NCBI GenBank assembly: GCA_035494855.1
Contig: DATJGR010000336.1
Span: forward strand, 1 to 33,290
Direction: 5' to 3'
DNA: 33,290 nucleotides
Source: DATJGR01 sp035494855
GTDB taxonomy: Bacteria; Pseudomonadota; Gammaproteobacteria; Pseudomonadales; Azotimanducaceae
Position numbers and translations under genes: made by a program
Shown here: one piece after another, positions 1 through 7,548 of the stretch
Layout of the letters: the number at the start of each line of letters is the position of its first letter
Position numbering within the stretch: position 1 is the stretch's first letter
Notes under the pieces: generated by a model
Databases searched by the model: none
What the model was told of the DNA's origin: nothing
What the model saw: only the letters and a program-made list of their open reading frames with translations

Positions 1-401
1 GTGTGCAGCAGGTACCCTTCGCCGCGTTCGAGCATGCCGGGCAGCACCGCGCGAATCGCATAGACGTGGCTCATCAGATTGATCTGCCACTGATCGTTCC
101 ACACGTCGATCGGCGTCGTCAGGGGTGGCCCACCCGTTGCAACGCCCGCGTTGTTGAAGAACACGTTAATCGGACCGAGTTCGCGTTCGGTTTGCGCAAC
201 CAGCGCGTTCACTTCCGATTCGTTCGCGATGTTGCAGGGAATCGCGAGACCGCCGACCTCCTTGGCGACTGCACGCGCGCCGCTCGCGTTGACGTCGACC
301 ACCACGACTTTCGCACCCTTCGCCGCAAACGCGCGTGCGCAGGCAGCGCCGATGCCGCTCGCTGCGCCGGTGATGACTGCAACCCGTCCGTTCAAATCCA
401 T
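1..401 (-). CDS. Short-chain dehydrogenase/reductase (SDR), 3' part outside window
   Basis: This is the first 133 codons of a classical SDR, an NAD(P)-dependent oxidoreductase with a Rossmann fold. The start is ATG at 401, preceded by AGAGGAG at a good ribosome-binding distance. The nucleotide-binding motif TGAASGIG is at residues 11-18, an acidic residue ends beta-2 (VVVVDVN, around residue 36), and the structural motif NNAG is at 83-86. The catalytic Ser-Tyr-Lys lies past the window edge, so activity cannot be judged. It follows the TIR-TPR gene by 58 bp on the same strand and may be the last gene of the PhyH operon. The substrate is unknown. The coding sequence is clear; family assignment is from motifs. 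Confidence 0.93.
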   Translation of the reverse strand, partial: MDLNGRVAVITGAASGIGAACARAFAAKGAKVVVVDVNASGARAVAKEVGGLAIPCNIANESEVNALVAQTERELGPINVFFNNAGVATGGPPLTTPIDVWNDQWQINLMSHVYAIRAVLPGMLERGEGYLLH

Positions 402-459
402 GACGGCGAACTCCTCTGCTGACGATGCGCGTTTGCCGATTTTCGCGCGGTGCGGTCCA

Positions 460-2217
460 TCATACCGACAGGCCGATTCGTTGCATCATCGACCGGAAAC
501 GCGGCACCGTTTTCAGCGGCGCCACGCCCGGGTTGCGCAGCATGTACGGCACCAGGAAGCGACGGTCCACCGCCGGCTCGAGAACATCCATGGCGCGGTC
601 GGCATCGCCGAGTATCGCGTAGATCTCGACGCAGGTGATGGTTGCCCAGGGTGAGTCGACGGCCGCCAACGCCTGCGCAATGTCGCGAGCCCGTCCCGCG
701 TCTCCGCGCCGGGCCGCGAGCGGGCCCTTCAGCAATAGACCGCCGCGGCCGAGATGCGAGGCCGCTCGTTCGACTTCGTCGTACTCACCGAGTTCGAGTT
801 GCGTCTCTGCAATGCGCAGATGCGGCGGCGTGAACGCCGGATCCAGTTCCAGCGCGCGACGATGGTGCACGAGTGCGTCATCGAATCGTCCGGCACGATA
901 CATGGTGCGGCCAAGATCGTCGTGAAAACGGGCAGCGAGCGGCTCCAGTTCTACGGCGCGGCGTGAGGCGTCGATTGCTTCGTCGATGCGCCCGAGAATG
1001 ACGAGAAACAGCCCGTACGTACGAAACGCATTCGCGTAGTTGGAGTTCAGCGTAAACGTCATCGCGAATTCGCGTGCGGTCGCCGCCCAATTCCAGCTGT
1101 CCTGTTCGATCGTGGCAAGCGCAAGGTGCGCTTGAGCGAGGGTGGGGTCGAGCAATAGCGCCGCCATCGCAGCCTGCCGCGCCTGAATCGCGCTGGACGC
1201 GAGGTGCTGCAAGCCACCCCAGATCTTCGTCTCGTGCAATGCGTATGCGAGCGCCGCGTGAGCCGGTGCGAATTGTGGGTCGATCGCGAGCGAGTGTTCG
1301 AATTGGGCGATCCCATCGCGCATCGCTGTCACCGTGAGTTGATCGCACAGGCTGAGCCCTCGCAGATAGCTGTCGTGCGCCGCGGGATCGACGCGAGGCG
1401 CATGCGCCAGCAGTTCAGTTTCGCGCGGCGTCAGTCGCACGCTCACCCGTTCGGCGACCAAGCGCGCGATTTCGTCCTGGATCGCGAGCACGTCCGCCAG
1501 ATCACGGTCGAAACTCTCGGCCCACTCGTGCGTGTCGGACGACGCGTCGATCAGCTGCGCGGTGATTCGCACGCGCGAACCGGCGCAGATCACCGAGCCT
1601 TCGATGATGCGTTCGACACCAAGCTCGGCGGCGATTTCGCGTAACCCTTTGCGTTGTCCTTTGAAGCGCATGACCGATGTGCGCGAGATGACTTTCAGCG
1701 CATGAATCTGCGCGAGGCTGGTGATCAGCGCCTCGGTGATTCCGTCGGAGAAATATTCCTGAGCGGGATCGCGCGACAGGTTCTCGAAAGGCAACACGGC
1801 GATCGATGTATGTCCGCTCGAAGGCGTGACCGATGCGCGTTTCGGCGGACCAGCGAGTGCGCCGACGCGGCGAATGATCGTCTCGATGAAATTGGGCTCG
1901 GCGGCGTCGAGTATCTGGACGTGGCGGAACGCGAGCGGCGGGGCGGCGGCGTCCAACCGGACCGGCACGATGCACTCGCGCTCGAGCGCTTCCATGGCTT
2001 CCGTTTTGACCCAGCGCGATCTGATGGAGTTTTCACTCCACACCACGACCACGCATTTGGCGATTGGCAGTTCGGCTTCGAGCACGTCGTCCCACGACGT
2101 TCCGGCCGGGATGTCGCGATCCCACCAGACCGTCCAGCCGCCGGCTTGCAGCGCAGTGACTAACGGCCTGACACGGTCGCGGTCATCGGAGGAATAAGAG
2201 ACGAAGACATCGGCGAT
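460..2217 (-). CDS. TIR domain - TolB-like domain - TPR protein, apparent ATC start
   Basis: About 585 residues. Residues 1-110 look like a TIR domain: it opens with DVFVSYSSDD and continues through GWTVWWDRDI to RWVKTEAMEAL. The Glu of WVKTE (about residue 73) aligns by eye with the catalytic Glu of NAD-cleaving TIR domains such as SARM1. Residues about 137-250 are the TolB/FlgO-like domain often linked to adenylate cyclases (SIAVLPFENLS, YFSDGITEAL, RTSVMRFKG), and the rest is TPR repeats. No cyclase domain or membrane helix is seen. The first ATG/GTG/TTG in frame is GTG at 2085, which would cut off nearly half of the TIR domain. The frame is open up to the stop of the upstream oxygenase (2233-2235), and ATC at 2217 has AGGGG seven bases upstream. 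The start is therefore an inference; the domains are clear. It probably acts in signalling or stress response. Confidence 0.85.
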   Translation of the reverse strand: MADVFVSYSSDDRDRVRPLVTALQAGGWTVWWDRDIPAGTSWDDVLEAELPIAKCVVVVWSENSIRSRWVKTEAMEALERECIVPVRLDAAAPPLAFRHVQILDAAEPNFIETIIRRVGALAGPPKRASVTPSSGHTSIAVLPFENLSRDPAQEYFSDGITEALITSLAQIHALKVISRTSVMRFKGQRKGLREIAAELGVERIIEGSVICAGSRVRITAQLIDASSDTHEWAESFDRDLADVLAIQDEIARLVAERVSVRLTPRETELLAHAPRVDPAAHDSYLRGLSLCDQLTVTAMRDGIAQFEHSLAIDPQFAPAHAALAYALHETKIWGGLQHLASSAIQARQAAMAALLLDPTLAQAHLALATIEQDSWNWAATAREFAMTFTLNSNYANAFRTYGLFLVILGRIDEAIDASRRAVELEPLAARFHDDLGRTMYRAGRFDDALVHHRRALELDPAFTPPHLRIAETQLELGEYDEVERAASHLGRGGLLLKGPLAARRGDAGRARDIAQALAAVDSPWATITCVEIYAILGDADRAMDVLEPAVDRRFLVPYMLRNPGVAPLKTVPRFRSMMQRIGLSV

Positions 2218-2232
2218 GACGTGGCCCCTGCG

Positions 2233-3060
2233 TTAGCTCGCTACGAGACCCTTCGCCATCGCCTTACGGCCTTCGATGACCCAAGGCCGATCCGCCGGCA
2301 CCTCCAGCATGATCGGCGCCGACTGATACTCGTTCGCCCACGCGCGGCGCGCCTTATCGGTAGTGTTGGGGCCCGCGTAGTGCAGCGTGCGCGGGTGATG
2401 GAAGCTCATGCCGCCGGCCGGCAGTGGCACCGGTACGGCCGCCGACGCGTCGAGTTGGTCTACGAGTTCCAACACGGCGATCGCGGGATCGTCGTTCATG
2501 TGACGGTGGCGCAGGATCGGCTTCAGATGCGAACCCGGCAGGAACCACATGCAGCCGTTCTCGGGATACACGTCGTCGAGCGGCAGCCACGAACCGACCG
2601 CGTAGTACGAAAGCTCGGGCCCCCAGTACGCTTCGTCCTGATGCCACGGCGTTGCAGCGCCGTGGTGCGCCGGCTTGTGCACGATATGGCCCCAGCTCTC
2701 GATCTTGCTCGCGGGCAACTTCAACAGACGCTGCGCGATGCGATGTGCATTGCGCCATAGCGCGGTCCGCTCCATCGCCGGCACGCGCTGTTCCGGAAAC
2801 AGCAGTTGGCCGAGGATCGGCGCGTCGCGCACGCCGTAAGGCCGCACCGCGTCGTAGTACGTGTCCGGGTATCCCGACATGGGCCGCGCGAGCAGTTCGT
2901 CGTACACGTCGCTGAGCCACGCGAGCTCTTCGTCGGTGGTGACGCGGCCGATCGCCAGGTAGCCGTTGTCGGCGAAGAACTGTGCCTGGTCGCCGTCGAT
3001 GTCGACGTCGAAAACGGTTTTCGGCGGCGGCGCGAACGGTTCGTTCTTCAGTGCGCTCAT
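2233..3060 (-). CDS. PhyH-family Fe(II)/2-oxoglutarate dioxygenase (downstream copy)
   Basis: A 275-residue phytanoyl-CoA dioxygenase (PhyH) family protein. Members use Fe(II), O2 and usually 2-oxoglutarate to hydroxylate lipids or small molecules. The iron-binding HxD is H140-Q-D142 (TPWHQDEAYW), the distal His is about H227 in LHYAGPN, and a nearby Arg (about R238) would hold the co-substrate. ENGCMWFLPGSH is the usual core strand. Start ATG at 3060 lies 11 bp after the stop of the other PhyH gene, with AGAGCAG before it; a longer frame to 3360 would overlap that gene and is rejected. It is followed at once by the TIR-TPR gene. Substrate is unknown; it is only distantly similar to its neighbour, so this is not a fresh duplication. 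Confidence 0.92.
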   Translation of the reverse strand: MSALKNEPFAPPPKTVFDVDIDGDQAQFFADNGYLAIGRVTTDEELAWLSDVYDELLARPMSGYPDTYYDAVRPYGVRDAPILGQLLFPEQRVPAMERTALWRNAHRIAQRLLKLPASKIESWGHIVHKPAHHGAATPWHQDEAYWGPELSYYAVGSWLPLDDVYPENGCMWFLPGSHLKPILRHRHMNDDPAIAVLELVDQLDASAAVPVPLPAGGMSFHHPRTLHYAGPNTTDKARRAWANEYQSAPIMLEVPADRPWVIEGRKAMAKGLVAS

Positions 3061-3071
3061 CGACTGCTCTG

Positions 3072-3920
3072 CTATTGAGAACCCGCTTTTGCTTCGCGCT
3101 CCGCCTTCTCGCGCCGACGCGCTTCGATGTCGGCGATCATCTTGTCGACCATCGGCGGATGTCCGGCGGGCTGATAGCTGAACAGCAGCGCGCGCCGGTC
3201 GAACTGCGATCGGTTCTGTTCCGAGCTGTGCACGAGCAATGACCCGAACATCACCATGGAACCCGCTTTCAGCGGCAGCGGTTGCATAACGACGTGCTTG
3301 TAGGCCGACTGGTCGATTTCGTTGGCGCCGAATTCGTCGGAATCGGTCCGCTTGCGCCACTGCCCCGCACGGTGGCTGCCGGGTGCGACCTGCAGGCAGC
3401 CGTTTTCGAGCGTTGCGTCATCGAGGAACAGCATCGCTGTCGCCACGCGCGACGGATCTTTCGCCTCGCCGACCCAATATGGATAGTCCTGGTGCATGGG
3501 GTTGACGCCGCCAATCCCCGGCCGCTTCAGATTCAGTTTTTCGGTAAACAGGCTCGGATGCGCATCGCCGACGAAATCGCACATCGGTTCGGTGAAGCGG
3601 GGGTCATGCGCCCACTTCTTCAATGCCGGATCGAGGTGCGCGAACGGCTCGAGACCGTGGACGATATCGGTGTCGCCCTCCCACTTGATCATGATTGCGT
3701 GGTCGTTGTTCGGTTCGAACGTGTAGCTGCCGATGTGATAGCGGCGGCGACGGCGTTCTTGTACGAAGCGGGCCACCAGGGCTTCACATGCGGCGGTGAT
3801 GTCGGCTACTTCCTTTGCCGAAAACACGTTCTCGCGCACCACATAGCCGTTTTGTTCGAGGCACGCCAGTTCGGTGGCCGTCAGCCGGCCGCTGGCGCCG
3901 CCTTTTGCAGGATTGATCAC
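3072..3920 (-). CDS. PhyH-family Fe(II)/2-oxoglutarate dioxygenase (upstream copy)
   Basis: A 282-residue PhyH-family oxygenase and the first gene of the operon. The facial triad is H143-Q-D145 (MHQDYPYW) and about H231 (LLVHSSEQN), with an Arg around 242. ENGCLQVAPGSH is the family core. The start is placed at GTG 3920 because AGAGGGG sits seven bases upstream; GTG at 3944 is also open but has no ribosome-binding site and would put that site inside the gene. Upstream lies a 12-bp palindrome, CCGGACATCCGG (3960-3971), in the 116-bp gap shared with the divergent ankyrin gene, which could be an operator. Two different PhyH proteins in a row suggest successive hydroxylations or a hetero-oligomer; this is inference. 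Confidence 0.92.
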   Translation of the reverse strand: MINPAKGGASGRLTATELACLEQNGYVVRENVFSAKEVADITAACEALVARFVQERRRRRYHIGSYTFEPNNDHAIMIKWEGDTDIVHGLEPFAHLDPALKKWAHDPRFTEPMCDFVGDAHPSLFTEKLNLKRPGIGGVNPMHQDYPYWVGEAKDPSRVATAMLFLDDATLENGCLQVAPGSHRAGQWRKRTDSDEFGANEIDQSAYKHVVMQPLPLKAGSMVMFGSLLVHSSEQNRSQFDRRALLFSYQPAGHPPMVDKMIADIEARRREKAEREAKAGSQ

Positions 3921-4036
3921 GCTGTTGCCCCTCTGAATTCGCACGCGGAACCAATGTAGCCGGACATCCGGAGCGATGGAAGCGGGCCGAAGCCTATGGA
4001 ACCATCAGCATGGGATAGCGAAGTGAGAACGCATCG

Positions 4037-4741
4037 ATGGTCTCGAAAACGCGGATGCTCGAGCGGGTCAAGGCCTTCGACTGGAAGGCCGTTCGCGAGG
4101 GATTGACGGAGAGCCCGGCTCTGGTCGGGTTTCGCGACGAGCGCGGCCGCAACTGGCTGCACCTTTGCTGCGGCGTCGACGTCTCGAAACGTAAGGAGGG
4201 GGCTGCCGACAGCGTCAAAACGGCCGACGTGCTGCTCAAAGCCGGCCATGGCGTGAGTCAACCGGCGTTCACCGAGGGCGGCTTTTTCGAAGCCACGCCG
4301 CTGTGGTACGCGATCGGTCGCGGACGCAATCACGACCTCGCCCGGTTCCTGCTGAAGCGGGGATCCAATCCGAACAATTGTCTGTGGGCCGCGTCGTTCA
4401 ATCACGATCTCGAGGCGATACGCCTGTTGATACGCGGCGGTGCCGACGTCGATCAGGACGGGCCGGAAACGCCGTTCCTCGGCGCGGTCAAATGGAGCTT
4501 GTTCGACGCCGCGGAAGAACTGCTGAAACACGGGGCCGACCCGAACTGGCAGGACGCGAAGAAGATGACGGCGCTGCACTACATGCTGAAGAAAGGCAGC
4601 GACAGGAAGCACGTTGCGATGGTGATTTCATACGGCGCGCGCGGCGACATTCCGAACAAGGAGGGCGTTACCGCCGCAGAAGTCATGCTGCGTAAGAAGG
4701 ACTCGGCGTTTCGCGCGATGGCCGAAAAGCTGGCGCGCTGA
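4037..4741 (+). CDS. Ankyrin-repeat protein
   Basis: A 234-residue soluble protein made mostly of ankyrin repeats, which act as protein-binding scaffolds. Repeat-like units include GRNWLHLCC, ATPLWYAIGRGRN with LARFLLKRGSNPN, EAIRLLIRGGADVDQ, AAEELLKHGADPN, MTALHYMLKKGSD and a final AMVISYGARGDIPNKEG. There is no signal peptide or membrane segment, so it is likely cytoplasmic. The start ATG at 4037 lacks a strong ribosome-binding site; ATG at 4055 is an alternative that loses six residues. It is divergent from the PhyH operon and convergent with the GNAT gene, so it is probably transcribed alone. No partner can be named. Confidence 0.88.
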   Translation: MVSKTRMLERVKAFDWKAVREGLTESPALVGFRDERGRNWLHLCCGVDVSKRKEGAADSVKTADVLLKAGHGVSQPAFTEGGFFEATPLWYAIGRGRNHDLARFLLKRGSNPNNCLWAASFNHDLEAIRLLIRGGADVDQDGPETPFLGAVKWSLFDAAEELLKHGADPNWQDAKKMTALHYMLKKGSDRKHVAMVISYGARGDIPNKEGVTAAEVMLRKKDSAFRAMAEKLAR

Positions 4742-4763
4742 CGACCGCTGTATCCGTGGCGGC

Positions 4764-5741
4764 TCAGAAAACGGTGGCGGTGCCAGCGTACTCGCGCCGC
4801 ATGCGCGCCAACAGCTCGATGGCGCCGCGGTTCGCGAGCTTCGGTGCGAATGAATTCGCGGTTGGCGAAGCCAGCCGCTGCATGCGCAACACATCGGTGT
4901 GAGCGAACTCGGGCATCAACGCGCAGAAGAAGTACTGCTGCGTGCGCAGCGCCGCGACAGCGCCGCCGATTCCCGGATCGTCCAGGCACAGGTCGACGTG
5001 GCTCACCGCCGCTTCGGCATTCGACGCGGCGGCGATGGCGTGCGCGAAGTCGTTGCCGATGGTGGCGACGTGCACGTGATGAAGACCGCGCCGCGCGTTG
5101 AAGGAAGCGGCCACGCGTGTGTTTTGCGCCGTTGTGGAGTCGTTGGCAATCTGCAAAGACCGGTCGAGCGACGCTGCGTCGTAGAGTTGCCGAGCCACGT
5201 CGAGATACCGCGCAGCCATCCAAACCGAGCGTTGAGGTGCCCGCGCAAACGGCTGGTACACCACCGTCGCGGCCACCCGGCCTTCAGCTCGGTCGATCGC
5301 GCGGTAGTCGGTTTCCGCCGGAACGTAGTCGAGCATCACACCGGTTTCGAAGCCGCCGCGAACGGACGCTTTCTGCATGATGTCGTGCGCCGCGGTCGGA
5401 TAGTGCAGGTACGCGAGGTAACCCGCTTCCACGCACAGTCGGTTCAGCAGTGCGGCGAGCTGTCCCAACAGACCCTGCCCGCGGCATGCCGGATCGACGA
5501 CGGTGTTGCCGGCTTCGACGGCGTTCGCCGCGGGATGACGGATGGTGAGCCCGGTGTGACCTACCAGCGTGCCGTCGTCGGCAATGGCGATGGCCGAACG
5601 CAACGAGCCGGACTCGATGCGCTGCGTCAGGCGCGGCACGTCGTAGAAATCGTCGTTTGGATACGTTTCGCCGTAGCACCGACGAAAGCACGCGACCAAC
5701 GCGGCGGCGTCGGTCGCGGCGAGCCTGCGGATCTCAGCGAT
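4764..5741 (-). CDS. GNAT-like N-acetyltransferase, apparent ATC start
   Basis: About 325 residues. The N-terminal half resembles a GNAT acyl-CoA transferase: IAEIRRLAATDAAALVACF is like beta-1/alpha-1, VVDPACRGQGLLGQLAALL carries the Q/R-x-x-G-x-G/A acetyl-CoA loop (RGQGLLG), followed by a hydrophobic strand and helix. The C-terminal half is not recognised. The first standard start is TTG at 5699, with no ribosome-binding site and loss of beta-1. The frame is open a little further, and ATC at 5741 overlaps the stop of the ABC gene by 8 bp, with a weak AGGCGG six bases upstream. I annotate the longer form as an inference. Overlap with the ABC exporter suggests it modifies or protects against the exporter's substrate, but no substrate is visible. 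Confidence 0.8.
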   Translation of the reverse strand: MAEIRRLAATDAAALVACFRRCYGETYPNDDFYDVPRLTQRIESGSLRSAIAIADDGTLVGHTGLTIRHPAANAVEAGNTVVDPACRGQGLLGQLAALLNRLCVEAGYLAYLHYPTAAHDIMQKASVRGGFETGVMLDYVPAETDYRAIDRAEGRVAATVVYQPFARAPQRSVWMAARYLDVARQLYDAASLDRSLQIANDSTTAQNTRVAASFNARRGLHHVHVATIGNDFAHAIAAASNAEAAVSHVDLCLDDPGIGGAVAALRTQQYFFCALMPEFAHTDVLRMQRLASPTANSFAPKLANRGAIELLARMRREYAGTATVF

Positions 5742-7548
5742 AGGCCGCCGCCTGAATGCCGTACAGTTCGGCGTACTGGCCGCCCTTCGCCATCAGCGCT
5801 TCGTGCGAACCGATTTCGACCAGCTTCGAACCATCGAGTACGACGATGAGATCGGCCATGCGAACGGTGCTGAAACGGTGCGATACGAGGATGGTGATGC
5901 GCCCGTCGGGGGTCGTGGAGCGGCTGTCGCTGCCGAAGCCGCCGCGCGCCGCTTCGGCGTAGCGCTCGAACAGCATGTGTTCCGTTTCCGCATCGAGCGC
6001 GGCGGTCGGCTCGTCGAGCACCAGCAACAGCGGCCGGTCGCGCATGAAGCCGCGGGCGAGCGCGAGCTTCTGCCATTGTCCGAAACTGACTTCGACGCCG
6101 CCCGGCCAGGTGGGGCCGAGCTGCGTTGCGAGACCCTCGATGAGCCGCTCCACGACGTCGGCCGCACCGGCCCGATCGACCGCCACCGAAACCGCCGGCT
6201 GATCGTCGAGCCGCGGCACGTCGCCAACGCCGACGGTATGCCGCGCCTGAAACTCGAAGCGGAAGAAATCCTGGAACGCGCCGGCGAGCCGCTCGCGCCA
6301 GCCGTCGGCCGGAATGCGCGCCAGATCGACGCCGTCGATCAGAATGCGACCTTGCGTCGGTTGGTAGAGACGGCACAACAGCTTCACCAGCGTGCTCTTG
6401 CCGGCGCCGTTCTCGCCGACCACCGCTACGACCGTGCCGGGTTGCAGTTCGAAGCTGACGTCGTCGAGCACCTTGCGCGTGGTGCCGGGATAGGCGAACG
6501 ACACGTGGTCGAAGCGGATGCCGTCGTTCAAACGTTCCGGCACCGGCGCATCCGCGTTCTCGCTGAGTGACGCGGCGTAGTCTTCGAGCCAGGCGAGGCG
6601 GCGCGAACCGTCCATCCAGATGCCGCGCAGGAAACCGATTTCGCCGACCGTCGCGCCGATGTAGGCGGATAGACGCGAACCGGCGGCGAGCACCAGGAGC
6701 ACCTGGCCGGCGGTGCCGCCGAGAACCTTCGATACGAATACGACGGCGCCGATGTAGGCCGCACCGAACACGGCCCAGCCGAGCGAGTGCCATAGCGCGC
6801 TGCCCGTGCGCGCCGCGGCGACCGGCCCGTACCACCGCATCCACGCGGCGCGTCGTTGCTCCACCAACCGTTCGCCGATGCGCGTAACGCGCACTTCTTT
6901 GCCAGGGGCTGCGGTGGTGGCCGTGTTGAACAGATGGCGCGCCAACCGATTCGCAGAGGCGCCGCGTTCCTCCGCTGCGCGCTCCACTGCAGGACGCCAC
7001 GTGGACGTGAGCACGGTCGGCAGTGCGAACAGCACGAGCAGCACCAGCGACCAGTGGATCGACATCAGCAGCACGATGGTGACGCCGAGCCGCAGGATCC
7101 ATCCGCACGTGGAGAACAGCGACATGTACATGTGGTCGAGCACGAACACCTGGTCGCGCAGCACCGCCAGCCGGTCGAGGAAGTCCGGCCGTTCGTGGTG
7201 TGCGATCGTCTGCACCGACGCCTGCAGCTTCGCCACGTGCGATTCGAGCGCGATGGTCACGCGGTCGCGGAAGCGCCGCTGCGTCCGGTCGCTGATGACG
7301 CGCAGGAACCAGGTGGCCACCGCACACGCCGCGAGCCCCAGCATTGCCCCGATCACGAGCCTGTCGTCGTGCGCGGTCACGCCGTTCGCGAGCAGCATGA
7401 ACAGCAGCGCGATCAGCGCGTCGGGCAGCGCCGCGAGCAGCGACAACGAGAACGCTATGGTCAGCAGTTGCGGTTCGGCCTGATAGCCGCGCTTCAGCGC
7501 GCGCCACATCGCCGGCAGTGCGGGCGGCAGGTCGTCAACCGAGGACAT
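5734..7548 (-). CDS. ABC exporter half-transporter, degenerate signature motif
   Basis: A 604-residue permease-ATPase fusion of the MsbA/LmrCD type in the inner membrane. The N-terminal 330 residues hold the membrane segments. The ATPase has Walker A GENGAGKS (378-385), a Q-loop at Q426, Walker B LLLVLDE (507-512 region) and the switch His in SHRFS (about 557). The signature motif is VSFGQ (487-491) in place of LSGGQ. A 15-residue Ser/Gly/Thr-rich stretch (about 537-550) is inserted between Walker B and the H-loop. Start ATG at 7548 overlaps the end of the partner ABC gene by 14 bp, so the two are translationally coupled. An intact and a degenerate partner are typical of asymmetric heterodimers. 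Substrate is unknown. Confidence 0.93.
   Translation of the reverse strand: MSSVDDLPPALPAMWRALKRGYQAEPQLLTIAFSLSLLAALPDALIALLFMLLANGVTAHDDRLVIGAMLGLAACAVATWFLRVISDRTQRRFRDRVTIALESHVAKLQASVQTIAHHERPDFLDRLAVLRDQVFVLDHMYMSLFSTCGWILRLGVTIVLLMSIHWSLVLLVLFALPTVLTSTWRPAVERAAEERGASANRLARHLFNTATTAAPGKEVRVTRIGERLVEQRRAAWMRWYGPVAAARTGSALWHSLGWAVFGAAYIGAVVFVSKVLGGTAGQVLLVLAAGSRLSAYIGATVGEIGFLRGIWMDGSRRLAWLEDYAASLSENADAPVPERLNDGIRFDHVSFAYPGTTRKVLDDVSFELQPGTVVAVVGENGAGKSTLVKLLCRLYQPTQGRILIDGVDLARIPADGWRERLAGAFQDFFRFEFQARHTVGVGDVPRLDDQPAVSVAVDRAGAADVVERLIEGLATQLGPTWPGGVEVSFGQWQKLALARGFMRDRPLLLVLDEPTAALDAETEHMLFERYAEAARGGFGSDSRSTTPDGRITILVSHRFSTVRMADLIVVLDGSKLVEIGSHEALMAKGGQYAELYGIQAAAYR

Noticed and set aside
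4742..4763. Possible terminator between the ankyrin and GNAT genes
   Set aside because: GTGGCGG-type repeats are direct rather than inverted and no T tract follows.
5627..7507. 626-codon open frame on the minus strand
   Set aside because: It overlaps the ABC transporter in another frame and is an Arg/Ala-rich frame-shadow without any domain.
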